Below are positions 1-9,456 of a stretch of 21,923 nucleotides of DNA, piece by piece (position 1 is the stretch's first letter; each line of letters starts with the position of its first letter). This DNA comes from Priapulus caudatus. Taxonomy: Eukaryota > Priapulida > Priapulimorpha > Priapulimorphida > Priapulidae. The stretch is taken from the NCBI RefSeq assembly GCF_000485595.1, contig NW_014577200.1, positions 67,327 to 89,249 of the forward strand, given 5' to 3'. The position numbers were made by a program, and so were the translations under genes. The notes beneath the pieces were generated by a model. That model saw only the letters and a list, made by a program, of their open reading frames with translations, had not been told where the DNA came from and did no database searches.

Positions 1-540
1 GCAGTTGTAGCCTAGTTGATGAGAGATTATTGTCAGTGGTGCAACTGACCAACTTGTAGTCACAGTCCTGTTGACCCATTGGCCACGTCTGCCTTGCTGA
101 AGAAATATGCATGTACGTGAGAGGTCACTATACCGTTACTGATATTGCTTAGTAGAATGCATGAATAAAGATATAGCATTACCTATGCACACTAATGTAA
201 ATAATCAACAGGTTTGAACCTGGAATTGCACAACCAATCTAATGTAGCTCCTTAATCAAGATGTAAAAGATTAAATTGCATGATACACATGCATTGATTG
301 ATTGTGCATTGAATATGATCTTGTATATAAAGAAGCATGGGTTTCATTATTATTGTTCATTATTAATTATTTCTACTGTGTCTGGTACGGTGCATGGCAA
401 AACACAAAGATAGACACTGCCCAGAGTGAATATATATAATATATATTATATAGTAGTTAATATTAATATATAGTATATGTAATATGTGTGTATCTTAGTA
501 TAATATATAAGTATATATATACCTGTGGTTCATGATGAAA
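1..540. other. AT-rich non-coding DNA
   Basis: No coding exon, RNA gene or recognisable element is seen here. From about 430 to 525 the sequence is almost pure TA/TAT low-complexity DNA. There is no long open frame on either strand. Confidence 0.6.
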
Positions 541-544
541 TGAT

Positions 545-1440
545 TTGAACGCTGGCTGTCTTCTAATGACTGATCACCTGTACAGTATAGCTGTGAGGGG
601 TCGTCATCCCTCATTGCTGTAGCAGCCTATAGCTGTGAACGGGCAGTCGTCACCCTCATCTGTACAGTATAGCTGTGCAGGGCATCGCTCTCCTCATCAT
701 GTACAGTATAGCTGTGAGGGGCGTCCCCTATTCTGTGGACAGTATAAAAGCTTGTGAGGGGTCTCGTCCCCTCATCTATGTGTACAGTATTAGCTGTGAG
801 GGGTCGCTCCGCCTCATCTGTACAGTATAGCTGTGAGGGGCTCGTCCCCTCACTCTGATACAGTAATAGCTGTGAGGGGGGTCAGTCACCTCGATCATGT
901 ACAGTCATAGCTGGTGAGGGTGTCCCCCTTATACTGTACAGTAGTAGCTGTGAGGGGGTCGTCCCCTCATCTGTAACCGTATAGCTGTGAGGGGTCGTCC
1001 CCTCCATCCTGTACGAGTATAGCTATGACGGGAGGTCGTCCCCTACAATACTGTATCAGCTAATAGCATGTTGAGGGCGTCGTTCCCTCATCTGTACAAG
1101 TATAGCCTGCATGCAGGGGTCGCTCCACCCTCATCTGTACAGTATAAGCTTGCAGGCCGGCCTGCGTCGCCCCTCATGCTGGCTACAGAATATAGCCTGC
1201 TGAACGGCGTTGTCCCTCGTTCATCTGTACAGTATAGCTGTGAGGGGTCGTCCCCTCATCTGTACAGTATAGCTGTGAGGGGTCGTCCCCTCATCTGTAC
1301 AGTATAGCTGTGCAGCGCCGTCGTTCCCTCATCCGCTACAGGATAGTGTGAGGCGGTCGTCTCCTCATCTATACAGATCTGTGAGGGGTCCGTCCCCTCA
1401 TCTGTACAGTATAGCTGTGAGGGGTCATCCCCTCATCCGT
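545..1440. repeat. Tandem array of a 35-bp hairpin-forming unit, noisy
   Basis: About 25 head-to-tail units of a 35-bp sequence. The cleanest units are near 1220-1310 and 1395-1435. Each unit begins CTGTACAGTATAGC and ends with the perfect hairpin TGAGGGG-TCGT-CCCCTCA (7-bp stem, 4-nt loop). Most units carry scattered 1-2 base insertions and differ at random positions. That pattern fits uncorrected sequencing error better than the shared variants expected of an evolving satellite. Small open frames here follow the repeat and are not genes. The array has no unique spacers, so it is not a CRISPR. Confidence 0.9.
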
Positions 1441-1443
1441 CAT

Positions 1444-1875
1444 TTGACCGTTACAGTACCAGTACGAGTTACAAGTAGAAGCTATCGGTGACTGCAGTTC
1501 TCAACGATATTAACGACCTCGCGAGAAGCGCTTCGTTCTTGCGAGAAAATAGGTAAGTAAGGGCCCGGAAGCGAACTCATTTGACCGTCAACTCATTTTT
1601 CCTGAGGAGGAAAATTTATGTGCGTTTGTTTTCGAGAAACAGATTGACCGTGGGCAAGTTGGCTATGCTGGATCATGAATACGTGTATTAAAATGTTCGT
1701 ACATTATTGTATTATTGCGTAAATTAATTTATAACTGAGTTCGTTGGTTCGTTATCGTGCCTGGCGTAATTCCTACATTCACTACGTTGTGATTAGATGA
1801 CTGCAACAAAACACGAGTTCGTTTTCACTGCTGCCCGCGCGACACGCGCGGACTCGCATCTTGCATAACCAACTC
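1444..1875 (+). repeat. Block A': degraded copy of block A (14610-15198)
   Basis: This segment aligns along its length with 14610-15198, starting at the same TTGACCGTTACAGTACCAG and ending at the same ACCAACTC before a CT microsatellite. The 187 bp at 14919-15105 are absent here. Apart from that gap the copy is about 30 bp longer than block A, because of many single-base insertions. The splice-donor-like AGGTAAGT seen in block A is kept (near 1551). The excess of insertions suggests raw long-read sequence rather than an old diverged repeat. Confidence 0.85.
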
Positions 1876-1877
1876 AT

Positions 1878-1928
1878 CTTCTCTCTCTTATCTCCCTCTC
1901 TCTCTCTCTCTCTTTCTCTTCTCTCTAG

Positions 1929-1960
<32 letters not shown>

Positions 1961-2001
1961 TCTCTCTCTAAAGCTCTCTCCTCATCTCTCTCTCTCTTCT
2001 T
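1878..2001. repeat. CT microsatellite
   Basis: A (CT)n tract broken by TTT and AGCT interruptions. It follows block A' just as the tract at 15196-15342 follows block A. Confidence 0.9.
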
Positions 2002-2455
2002 TTCGGGCGCGGCCCCTTTTATATCTGTGCTGATGCGCGTTGCAGCCAAGCTGCTATCCAGGCCCTTGGTCTCAGCGTCATCTTTCTTTTCCCTGCAACG
2101 CGGGACTACGCATTAGGAACCACGGCCAGCTTATGACCCCGTGTGGCCGCCGACGCTCGCGAACGTTCTAATCTTAACAAACAGCGTAATGGAAAGCCAA
2201 TAAGGTAATTAGTGGACACTGGGAGCATGCAGTGCGCTAGTGCGGTTGCGGCGTATAACCTTGCGCGGTGGGTCGCCTGGGCGTGCGCGCCGTGTGGACA
2301 TGATCGCCTACGTTGCCTAGGTTTATGATGATGCATTGCGCTTGAGGATCATTCCACAGGCTTAAAACCCCGCGTAGGCATTGCCTACAATAAGTATCTA
2401 CATTGGTCTGGGCGCAACTGCCATTCCGTTGGCCCCCCCCCCACTAACTACAGCT
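2002..2455. other. Non-coding stretch, no gene recognised
   Basis: This holds mixed-composition DNA with a poly-C run near 2432-2442. The only open frame of note is a 76-codon minus-strand one of biased, unrecognisable composition. It has no splice signals or domain features, so I do not call a gene. The sequence diverges from the equivalent position after block A at about 15345. Confidence 0.5.
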
Positions 2456-2460
2456 CATTA

Positions 2461-2728
2461 GGCGTCTATGTCCCCCAGCCGTACTGCCAGAAGCGTACCC
2501 TAGCTACGGGTCCGGATATACCGGAACGTACCCTTCGTCACTATTTGATATGGTTAGGCGTTAGATTAGCGGTTATGGAGTTAGACGTAGGCGCTCCCTA
2601 AGACTCCTTAGTGGGAGTAGGCGAGGTACAGTCCGCATATGAGAGAGCTACCGGCGTACGTATGTCCGGTATAGGGTTAGCGGTTATAGGGTACGTTCCG
2701 GCTCAGTACCCCGGGGGACATAGACCTC
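2461..2728. mobile_element. Fold-back / MITE-like element with imperfect terminal inverted repeats
   Basis: The two ends are imperfect reverse complements over roughly 75 bp. GTCTATGTCCCCC at 2464-2476 pairs exactly with 2713-2725. CGTACCCTA near 2494 pairs with TAGGGTACG near 2690, and TATACCGGA near 2517 has its complement TCCGGTATA near 2665. Inside, TTAGCGGTTAT occurs twice as a direct repeat (2566-2576 and 2677-2687). There is no coding capacity, as expected of a non-autonomous DNA transposon or a decayed fold-back element. A target-site duplication was not found, so the exact ends and the superfamily are open. Confidence 0.55.
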
Positions 2729-3468
2729 TCAGCCTAACTACGTCTTGGTTATAGTATAGTGTAGTTCCCTACACTAGTAAGGGTAATAAGTAGGGGAATA
2801 GGGGTAATTAGTCAAGTCTGGCGTGTCAGGTTGTGTGGCTGAATGTACAGGCACATCGCCCAAGCGATCTGTCACAACCAGCATGCATCCCGCAGATCGG
2901 ACGACGTATCTGTGCCCCACCGCCTCCACGCCGAGGTTGACAGAAACATCATGCATAGTGATTGCCATCCTGGGTGTAAAATGTTCACAACTTCTGGAGT
3001 GACGTGTTGTGCAAATATGACGATTTACGCCTGCATAGTTGTAACGAATTTGTTTGCATGCACGTGATGTTTTGATGACAACGTTGCAATCCCAGATGTG
3101 CAAGATGCCCACGATTTATTTGAAACCACCTCTGCAGGTTTTCGTTGGGGCTGAGCAAATTACAGTGACACTACATCTCAGTTTTCTTATTATTTCCACT
3201 TGGATATCTCAACTAGTGATTCTCGCCTCCATTTATACTTTTAAACTAAAATTCACACTTTACAAACAACCTCTCATTTTCAAACGCTACTCACGCTCAA
3301 CGTGTTGCTCATGCCGTGAAGGTCGTTTGTAAATTTGCAGGCATAATTCCAACCCTGCTGACATAGGAGCAGTACGACGCCCTGGCCTCCCCCATCGGAA
3401 CTACAGCGGCCTCATGAGGACCTGATCGGCCATGTCCTCAGCAGCACAACCACAACTAGCGGCAACCT

Positions 3469-3482
3469 TTACCAGATGGCGC
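3469..3482 (+). promoter_or_regulatory. CTCF-like motif (12 of 14 positions)
   Basis: TTACCAGATGGCGC matches the animal CTCF core CCASYAGRKGGCRS at 12 of 14 positions, missing only the first two. This is a motif match only; binding is not shown. Confidence 0.3.
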
Positions 3483-3542
3483 GCTACAGGACTCAGACGA
3501 AACCAAGAGATCGAGGCCGCCAGGCTCGACAGCGCGTGGAGT

Positions 3543-3556
3543 GCGCCATCTAGGGT
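3543..3556 (-). promoter_or_regulatory. CTCF-like motif, opposite orientation (12 of 14 positions)
   Basis: Read on the minus strand this is ACCCTAGATGGCGC, matching CCASYAGRKGGCRS at 12 of 14 positions. It faces the plus-strand site 60 bp upstream, so the two are convergent. AGATGGCGC-type words also occur inside some invertebrate repeats, which is an alternative explanation. Confidence 0.3.
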
Positions 3557-3635
3557 CGCAGATCCAGTGCGGTATCTCACTGCGAAACAAACCCAGGATC
3601 ATGAATCACCTACGTGCTAAAAAAAATTTTCCCTC

Positions 3636-5735
3636 CCCTAGTATAGGTGATGTGATAAGTAGTATAGTCATGCGTTAAGTAGTATAGGTGATGCGTAAGT
3701 AGCGTATAGGTAAGCGTAGGTTGAGGTAGCATAAGTAGTATAGGTGATGGTAGAGTAGTATAGGTAAGCGTAACGGTAGGAGCATAAGTAGTTTAGGTGA
3801 TGCGTAAGTAGTATAGTTAAGCCGTAAGGGTTAGGTATGCCATAAGTAGTATAGGTGATGCATACAGTAGTATAGATATGGTAATAGTATAGCGTAAGGT
3901 AAGGTTAAGGGTATGCATAAGTAGTTAGGTGCATGCGTAAGTAGTATAGGTAAGCGTATCAAGGTAGGTATGGGCATAAGTAGTATAGGTGATGCATAAG
4001 TAGTATAGGTGATGCGTAAGTAGTATAGGTAAGCGTAAGGTAGGTATGCATAAGTAGTATAGGTGATGCGTAAGTAGTATTATATAGGTAAGCGTAAGGT
4101 AGGTATGCATAAGTAGTATAGGTAAGCGTAAGGTAGGTATGCATAAGTAGTATAGGTGATGCGTAAGTAGTATAGGTAAGCGTAAGGTAGGTATGCATAA
4201 GTAGTATTAGGCGTAAGGCATAAGGTATGCGTAGTATGCATAAGTAGTTATAGGCGTGATGCATAAGTTAGTATAGATAAGCGTTAAACGGTAGTTATGC
4301 ATAAGTAGTATAGGTGATGATAGTAGTAGAGGTAAGCATAAGGTAAAGGTATGCGATAAGTAGATATAGGTATGCGCTAAGTCAGTATAGCGTAAGCATA
4401 AGCGGTAGGTATGCATAAGCTAGTATAGGTGCATGCATAGAGTAGCTATAGGTAAAGCATAAGTAGGTATGGGCATAAGTAGTATAGGGTGATGCATAAG
4501 GTAGTAAGGTAGCGTAAGGTAGGGTATTCATAAGCTAGTTATAGGCTATGATGCGTAAGTAGCTATAAGGTATAGCGTAAGTAGTACTGGCATAAGTAGT
4601 ATAGGCTGATGCGTAATAGTATAGGTAAGCGTAAGCGTAGCGTATGCATAAGTAGTATAGGTGATGCGTAAGTAGTATAGGTAAGCGTAAGGTAGGTATG
4701 CATAAGTAGTATAGGTGATGCGTAAGTAGTATAGGTAAGCATAAGGTAGGTATGCATAAGTAGTATAGGGTGATGCGTAAGTATATAAGTGATGAGTAAG
4801 TAGTATAGGTAAGCGTAAGCGTAGGTATGCATGATAAAGCTAGTAATGGTGATTGCCGTAAGTAGTATAGGTAAGCGTAAGGTAGGTTGCATAAAGTAGT
4901 ATAGTGATGCCATACAGTAGTATAGGTGATTGCGTAAGGTAGTATAGGTAAACCGTAAGCGGGTAGGTATGCCATTAGTTAGTATAGGTGATGCGTAAGT
5001 CAGTATACTAGCAGGTGATGCTAAGTAGTTATAGGTAAGCGTAAGGTAAGGTATGCGAAGTAGTATAGGTGATTGCGGAAGTAGTATTATTATAGGTAAG
5101 CTTAAGGTAGTTGCTAGAGTATACGATAAGCGTAGGTAGGTATACATAAGTAAGCTATGGTGATGGTAAGTAGTATAGGATAAGCATAAGGAAGGTACTG
5201 CATAAGTAGTATAGTGATGGAAGCTATTATAGAGTAGCAGTAAGGTAGGTAACTGCATAAGATAAGTATAGGTGATGCGTAAAGTAGTATGAGTAACGTA
5301 GGTAGGTATTGCATAATAGTTATAAAGTGCATGCGTAAGTAAGATATAGGTAAGCGTAAGGTACGGTAGCATAGTAGAATAGGTGGAATGCGTAAGTAGT
5401 ATAGGTAAGCGATAAAGGTAGGTATAGCATAAAGAGTATAGGTGATGCGCTAAGTAAGTATAGGATAAGCATAGGTAGGTATGCTAAGTAGATATAGGAT
5501 ACAGCGTAGTAGCTATGCTATAAGTAGTTAGGTGATGTGTAAGTAAGATAATAGAGTAAGCATAGGATAAGGTAAGTATAAGTAGTATAGTTGATGCATA
5601 AGTAAGTAATAGGTTGAAATGTGTAAGTGTATAGGTAAGCGTAGGTAGGTATGATATTAAGTAGTATAGGTAAGCGTAAGGTAGGTATGTATAAGTAGTA
5701 TAGGTGATGCATAAGTAGTATAGGTGATGCGTAAA
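3636..5735. repeat. Tandem array of a 54-bp composite unit (about 39 copies)
   Basis: The clean stretch at about 4020-4200 shows a 54-bp unit made of a 34-bp part (GTATAGGTAAGCG...GTATGCATAAGTA) and a 20-bp part (GTATAGGTGATGCGTAAGTA). Both parts start with the same GTATAGGT word, so the unit is a fused pair of related monomers. Local order varies and many units carry 1-2 bp indels, especially 4300-5640. The minus-strand open frames of up to 269 codons rich in Tyr, Leu and Thr are translations of the repeat, not genes. The array lies just upstream of the large PDZ-gene exon, probably inside an intron. Confidence 0.92.
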
Positions 5736-6105
5736 TTACCGGGGCAGTGAGAGCGATTGAGGAATAGGATTGGTGAATGTTTAGTTTCACGATCTGTCGT
5801 TCTAGCCAGATATCGCTATGGGGTAAAAGAAACGAATGGCCAACTGCGTAACAACGCCAGCACTGCAGTTGCATAGTTAGTTTACGTTTGAATGCTACCG
5901 ATCTAGCCCAGTAGATGGCGCTTGCGCTCGCGGGTCACGGGTCCCTCTTTCCATCTTTGTCTTGCTGTTTGGCTTCTGTGCTCGTTGTGCTATAATAAAG
6001 TTGGTTTGTTTCACCGAGTAGCTGTTTGTGCGAGTGTATGATGATTGATCACTCATCTCCTTAGTGGCGAAAAACCGTAATCTAATTTCTTCTGATCTGT
6101 TCCAG
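5736..6105 (+). other. 3' part of the intron upstream of the large exon, with splice acceptor
   Basis: No coding frame is supported. The last 30 bases are a textbook acceptor: CTAAT as a possible branch site, a pyrimidine-rich tract, then TCTGTTCCAG ending at 6105. Stops lie in the exon's frame just upstream (TGA at 6093), so the exon must begin after this acceptor. An AATAAA-type word near 5994 is in the intron and probably has no role. Confidence 0.7.
5908..5921 (+). promoter_or_regulatory. CTCF-like motif, full match to the core consensus
   Basis: CCAGTAGATGGCGC agrees with CCASYAGRKGGCRS at all 14 positions. It lies between the 54-bp array and the large exon. Binding is inferred from the motif alone. 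Confidence 0.45.
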
Positions 6106-9100
6106 ACAACTTAAAAAGTGGAGAAAGCTCCACGACACAGATTGCTAACCATCGCTCAGACAGCCCGAGTTCATCCGAGCCATTCAGCGATCGACACAAG
6201 AGAGGAAACGTCTCCGCACAGTACAACGGAAAACCTCTCGCATCGCATCGCCCTCTATCGGATCCGTCGGTCGGCGACGAACATAGGTGGCGCGACGGCG
6301 GCGCGGCGCGGCAATCCGACCCCGGCGCGTTCACGCTCGAGCGCGTACCCACGACGGATCTCACGAACGGGCACGTGGAGCAGCGACAGCTGGACAGGCA
6401 GCACTCCGGCCTTAGACTGCTCGGCGGTCATCAGTTCAACGTGGACGCGTTGTCGGAACGACGCCGCAGGGGCCGGGATGCGACGCCGCGTGAGGGTCGG
6501 CGTCGCGATGCGAACGCTCCCGTAAAACAAGTGGGCGTGCAGAAGCAGCGGTCGGACACGGGACGATACACCGAACAGACGTCGGACTTCGACCGCCCGC
6601 GTGTGTCCGGCGCGGACCAGCTAGCCCGACGTCGTGCCGACGTCAACGTCGCCGGACAGCGGTCAGACGTGGCGGTCAAGCCGGACGCTGGTAAGCCGAC
6701 CGGCCGGCGTGCGGACGGGGCGTGGCAGCAGCGTCGTCACGGCGACGAGGACGACGACGCGCGCGACGAGATGCCGCGCAGCGTGAAGGAGATACGTGAG
6801 CAGTACGAGTTCACGGTGGTGCAGCGCAGCCGCGTCGAAAACAATCCCGACTACTCGCCGCCGTGGCGACGCTGCCTCTTCGACGTCGGCGGCGGCGACG
6901 GTGCAGATGCTGCGAGCGATGAGGATGCGGTGACCGAGCCGGATGCTCGCGGCGACGACGTCGTTGCCCGTAGCAACGGCAGCGTTTCCCGCGACGAAGC
7001 TAATGTTGCCGACGGTGATGTCGCTGTTGCCCGCGACGACGGCAGCATTGTTGATAGCGGTGTTCACAAGGAGCTTCCCGTGACGAAGCTTGAACCAAGC
7101 GACACGCCACGTAGCGCCATCTACGCTCATCTGAAGAAGATCACCGAGGCGCCCGTCGCCATGCCGGCGGAAGCTGCGTACACGACGTCACCGCGGGAAA
7201 CGGACGAGTGCGGCAGCAGCTTCGGTTGGAAGCAGGACAAGCACAGCTTCAGTAAGCTGTTCAAGCGTTTCGGCCACCGTGACCGCCGCGCGCACCTTCC
7301 CTCGAGCTTCTTCTATGCCGTGCCGCCAGAGGGCGCCGCGTCGTCGGTCGACGACGACGACGACGACGCGCGCCGTGACGACGACTACGATGAGTTTGTC
7401 ATTCTGAATCCCGTGTACGTGAGCGACGAACCCGAGCCGGAGGCTGTGGCCATCGCCGCGGCAACCGTCGCCGCGGCAACCGTGCCTTCGCCGCCGCCGA
7501 CGACGAGGTGCAGTGAGCGTCGCTTCCTGAAGCGCGGCCAGCAGAGGGAGCTGACCGTCGAGTTGCGACCGTTGAGTCGCGTCAACGCTGGCGCCCTCAC
7601 GCCGCCGCCGACCTTCAAGCCGCCGCCACCGCCGAACAAGCAACGGCCGCCGACGCCGCCCCCGAAGTTCCCATCCCGGGCGCCGCCGAAGCCGACGCGC
7701 ATTGCCGCGGCGACGGCGCGGTCGCTCGGCAACTCGCGCGGCTCGCTGCACACAGACGAGGCTGACTCCGACCGCGATTCGCCAGTTAGTGATGCCGCCG
7801 CCATCCCCGCCGACGCCATCTTCCTCGTGCCACCACACGAGGGCGCCACAGAGCAGGCGGCGGCGGACGTGGAGGTTTGGGTCGTGCACGACGAGACGGA
7901 GACAGAAATGCCGAGCGATATAGAGGGCGCTGCAAGCCTCGCTGAGACGACGCGCAAAGACAGCGAGCGTGACGAAGGGAAGCGAGTGCAGCGCCCCCTG
8001 GGGAGGCCTCCGTCGCCGCGCGAACACAGAGAGCGTGATGAAGATAAGCGAATGCAGCGCCCCCTGGGGAGGCCTCCGTCGCCGCGCGAACACAGAGAGC
8101 GTGATGAAGATAAGCGAATGCAGCGCCCCCTGGGGAGGCCTCCGTCGCCGCCGGCGAGTAAGAGGAAGGTGTCGTACAGCGACACGGTGGAGGAGATAAA
8201 GCTGGCGGGCGAGGAGGAGGTTGGTACGGAGGCTGCGAGACGCGGTGGAGGCACGGCGAGCGAGGCGATGCATAGCAGCGTGGATGCTGCGCCACAGATG
8301 ATGAATGCCGCGGGTACCACGGCCGTCGCCGCGGGCAACGCCGACCAACGCAACGCAGTGTACAAGCGCAAGCACACACACTCCCGGGTGCTGCAGGCGC
8401 CCCCTATGTCCGTCCACCAGCAGATATCCCGAGTCGAAACTAATCGCACGGCCGGCGATTGCAGCGTCACCGATTCGGGTACAGAGCGCTCAACAGAGGG
8501 CAGCAGGAGCGCATCGGAAATGGCGGCGTCAACACAACAGCCAGCAGGGAGCAGCAGCAGTGTGTTGGTAGCAGTGACGTCGCTGCATAAGCAGCCAGCA
8601 GATGGTGTCAGGAGCGTGTCGGCGACCGTGCTCGATACAGAATGCGCCGCCAAAAGCATTTACGCCCCACCGGCACAGCACCACCCGGCAGAGGGCGCCA
8701 CTAGCTCATCGGTGGCATCGCCGCCGCGGGACATCGTTAGTTACGACCACATTCCGAGGGACTCGGCGATTCCCGAGCGTGACACCGCGGCGGCGCCACC
8801 GCAGCCGACCCGGACGCCGCCAAGCCCGACGCAGCCGGCGACCGGCGCGCCAGCGGACATAGAATGCACGTACTGCGGCAAGATCTTCTCGACAGAACTG
8901 GGCGGCGGCAGCAATGGCGGCCCGGCGTGTAAGATGTGCGCGTACAAGAACCGCACGAGTGCGGCCGGGGCGGCGCAGAAACCGAAGCAGTTGAGTCTGA
9001 CTCTGGCGCGGCTGAGCAGGGCCTACCACTCGCCCTACCTCGTCAAGCAGACAATGGACAAGCTTCACCGGCTGACCTCCGACCCCGAGGCGACATCTGA

Positions 9101-9456
9101 CCCCGCAGCGACCTTTGACCCCGCTGTGACCTTTGCCCCCGCAGTGACCTCTGACCCCGCGGAGTTGGCCGACATCAACGGCAACACAAAGCGCTACACG
9201 ACCGACGCAGCCGCCGAGCTGTCCCGCGCGGTGGCGCCCCCTGCCAGCACCGACGTGCACCGCACCGTCTACGTGTCGTCGGACGGGAAGGCGCGGCCCG
9301 CGCAGGGGTCGGCGGTGGTGCGATCCGCGTCAGCGCCGGTCAAAGGTCAAGACCTCGTCGCGGCGGCGCCGGTCACTTCGGTCAGTCTGCCGGCATCACC
9401 CGCGTCGTCGATATCCCCGCTGACCGTGCAGCTGCCGAAGTCAAAGTCTTCGCTAG
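6106..9456 (+). CDS. Giant internal exon of a C-terminal PDZ scaffold (whirlin/PDZD7-like): disordered linker and first PDZ strand
   Basis: The exon runs from the TTCCAG acceptor (6105) to the donor AG|GTAGGT (9456|9457). It supplies 1116 full codons with no frameshift. The frame is open on both sides of the GTG at 6375, so a start there is not needed; the protein must begin in upstream exons. Counting from the codon at 6108, the product is mostly disordered. It has an Asp run near residues 413-420, a proline-rich stretch at 498-531 with an SH3 class II type APPKPTR, three 22-residue repeats from about 620, a Cys4 motif at 920-944 and five TSDPxA-like hexapeptides at 990-1019. It ends with the first PDZ strand (LTVQL) leading into LG, which joins ISISGG from the next exon. 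Both flanking introns are phase 1, so skipping the exon keeps the frame. Strongly GC-rich coding sequence separates it from its AT-rich surroundings. The family assignment rests on the PDZ, not on this linker. Confidence 0.85.
7599..7700 (+). other. Proline-rich segment within the large exon
   Basis: This encodes 34 residues dominated by proline (TPPPTFKPPPPP, then TPPPKFPSRAPPKPTR). PPKPTR fits the PxxPx[R/K] class II SH3-ligand pattern, and the PPPPP core could bind WW or EVH1-type domains. Whirlin and PDZD7 also have proline-rich regions before their last PDZ, so the position fits that family. No partner can be named from sequence. Confidence 0.6.
7965..8162 (+). repeat. Three in-frame 66-bp coding repeats (22 residues each)
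   Basis: Units lie at 7965-8030, 8031-8096 and 8097-8162; the last diverges after about 8150. Each encodes a charged half (ERDEDKRMQ) and a half reading RPLGRPPSP. Units 2 and 3 are identical over about 54 bases, while unit 1 has G and V for D and M. The near identity at DNA level points to recent expansion, and the unit length keeps the frame. Confidence 0.92.
8865..8939 (+). other. Cys4 motif with GATA-finger spacing (C-X2-C-X17-C-X2-C)
   Basis: The exon encodes CTYCGKIF, then a Gly-rich stretch ending GGP-A, then CKMCAYKN. The four cysteines are spaced exactly C-X2-C-X17-C-X2-C, the spacing of GATA-type fingers, and GGPxCKxCAxYK-like residues recall the second knuckle of those fingers. 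The typical LWR residues between the pairs are absent, so DNA binding is doubtful. It may be a zinc-binding protein-interaction module, or a chance pattern in a disordered linker. Confidence 0.55.
9075..9164 (+). repeat. Five in-frame 18-bp coding repeats (hexapeptide TSDPxA)
   Basis: The encoded series is TSDPEA, TSDPAA, TFDPAV, TFAPAV and TSDPAE, lying about 85 residues before the PDZ domain. Base differences between units suggest an older expansion than the 66-bp repeats. Confidence 0.88.

Larger units (their letters stand above)
2740..3635. other. Non-coding region, no gene recognised
   Basis: Several short open frames of 60-112 codons occur on both strands (for example 2774-3112 minus and 2843-3067 plus). 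None shows a known domain, signal peptide or splice framework, and they overlap one another. The stretch 3350-3600 is more GC-rich and ends in an A-run followed by TTTT (near 3619). It might be a fragment of a retroelement or a lost exon. Two CTCF-like motifs fall in it and are listed separately. Confidence 0.45.

Noticed and set aside
545-1440. Array resembling a CRISPR because of 35-bp palindromic repeats
   Set aside because: There are no unique spacers, no cas genes, and the context is animal DNA. Units abut directly, as in a satellite.
2843-3067. 74-codon plus-strand Cys/His-containing open frame
   Set aside because: Cysteine and histidine spacing fits no zinc-finger or knottin pattern I know, and there is no signal peptide or splice support.
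4563-5372. 269-codon minus-strand open frame rich in Tyr, Leu, Thr and Pro
   Set aside because: It is the translation of the 54-bp tandem array and its period follows the repeat.
6375-6377. Start codon of the large open frame at GTG 6375
   Set aside because: The frame stays open upstream to a strong splice acceptor at 6105. GTG is not a usual animal start, so this is an internal codon.
7188-8659. Minus-strand open frames of 409 and 424 codons across the large exon
   Set aside because: They are antisense shadows of GC-rich coding sequence with Arg- and Ser-biased composition. They overlap each other and have no domain or splice support, while the plus frame is open for 3.3 kb with matched splice sites.
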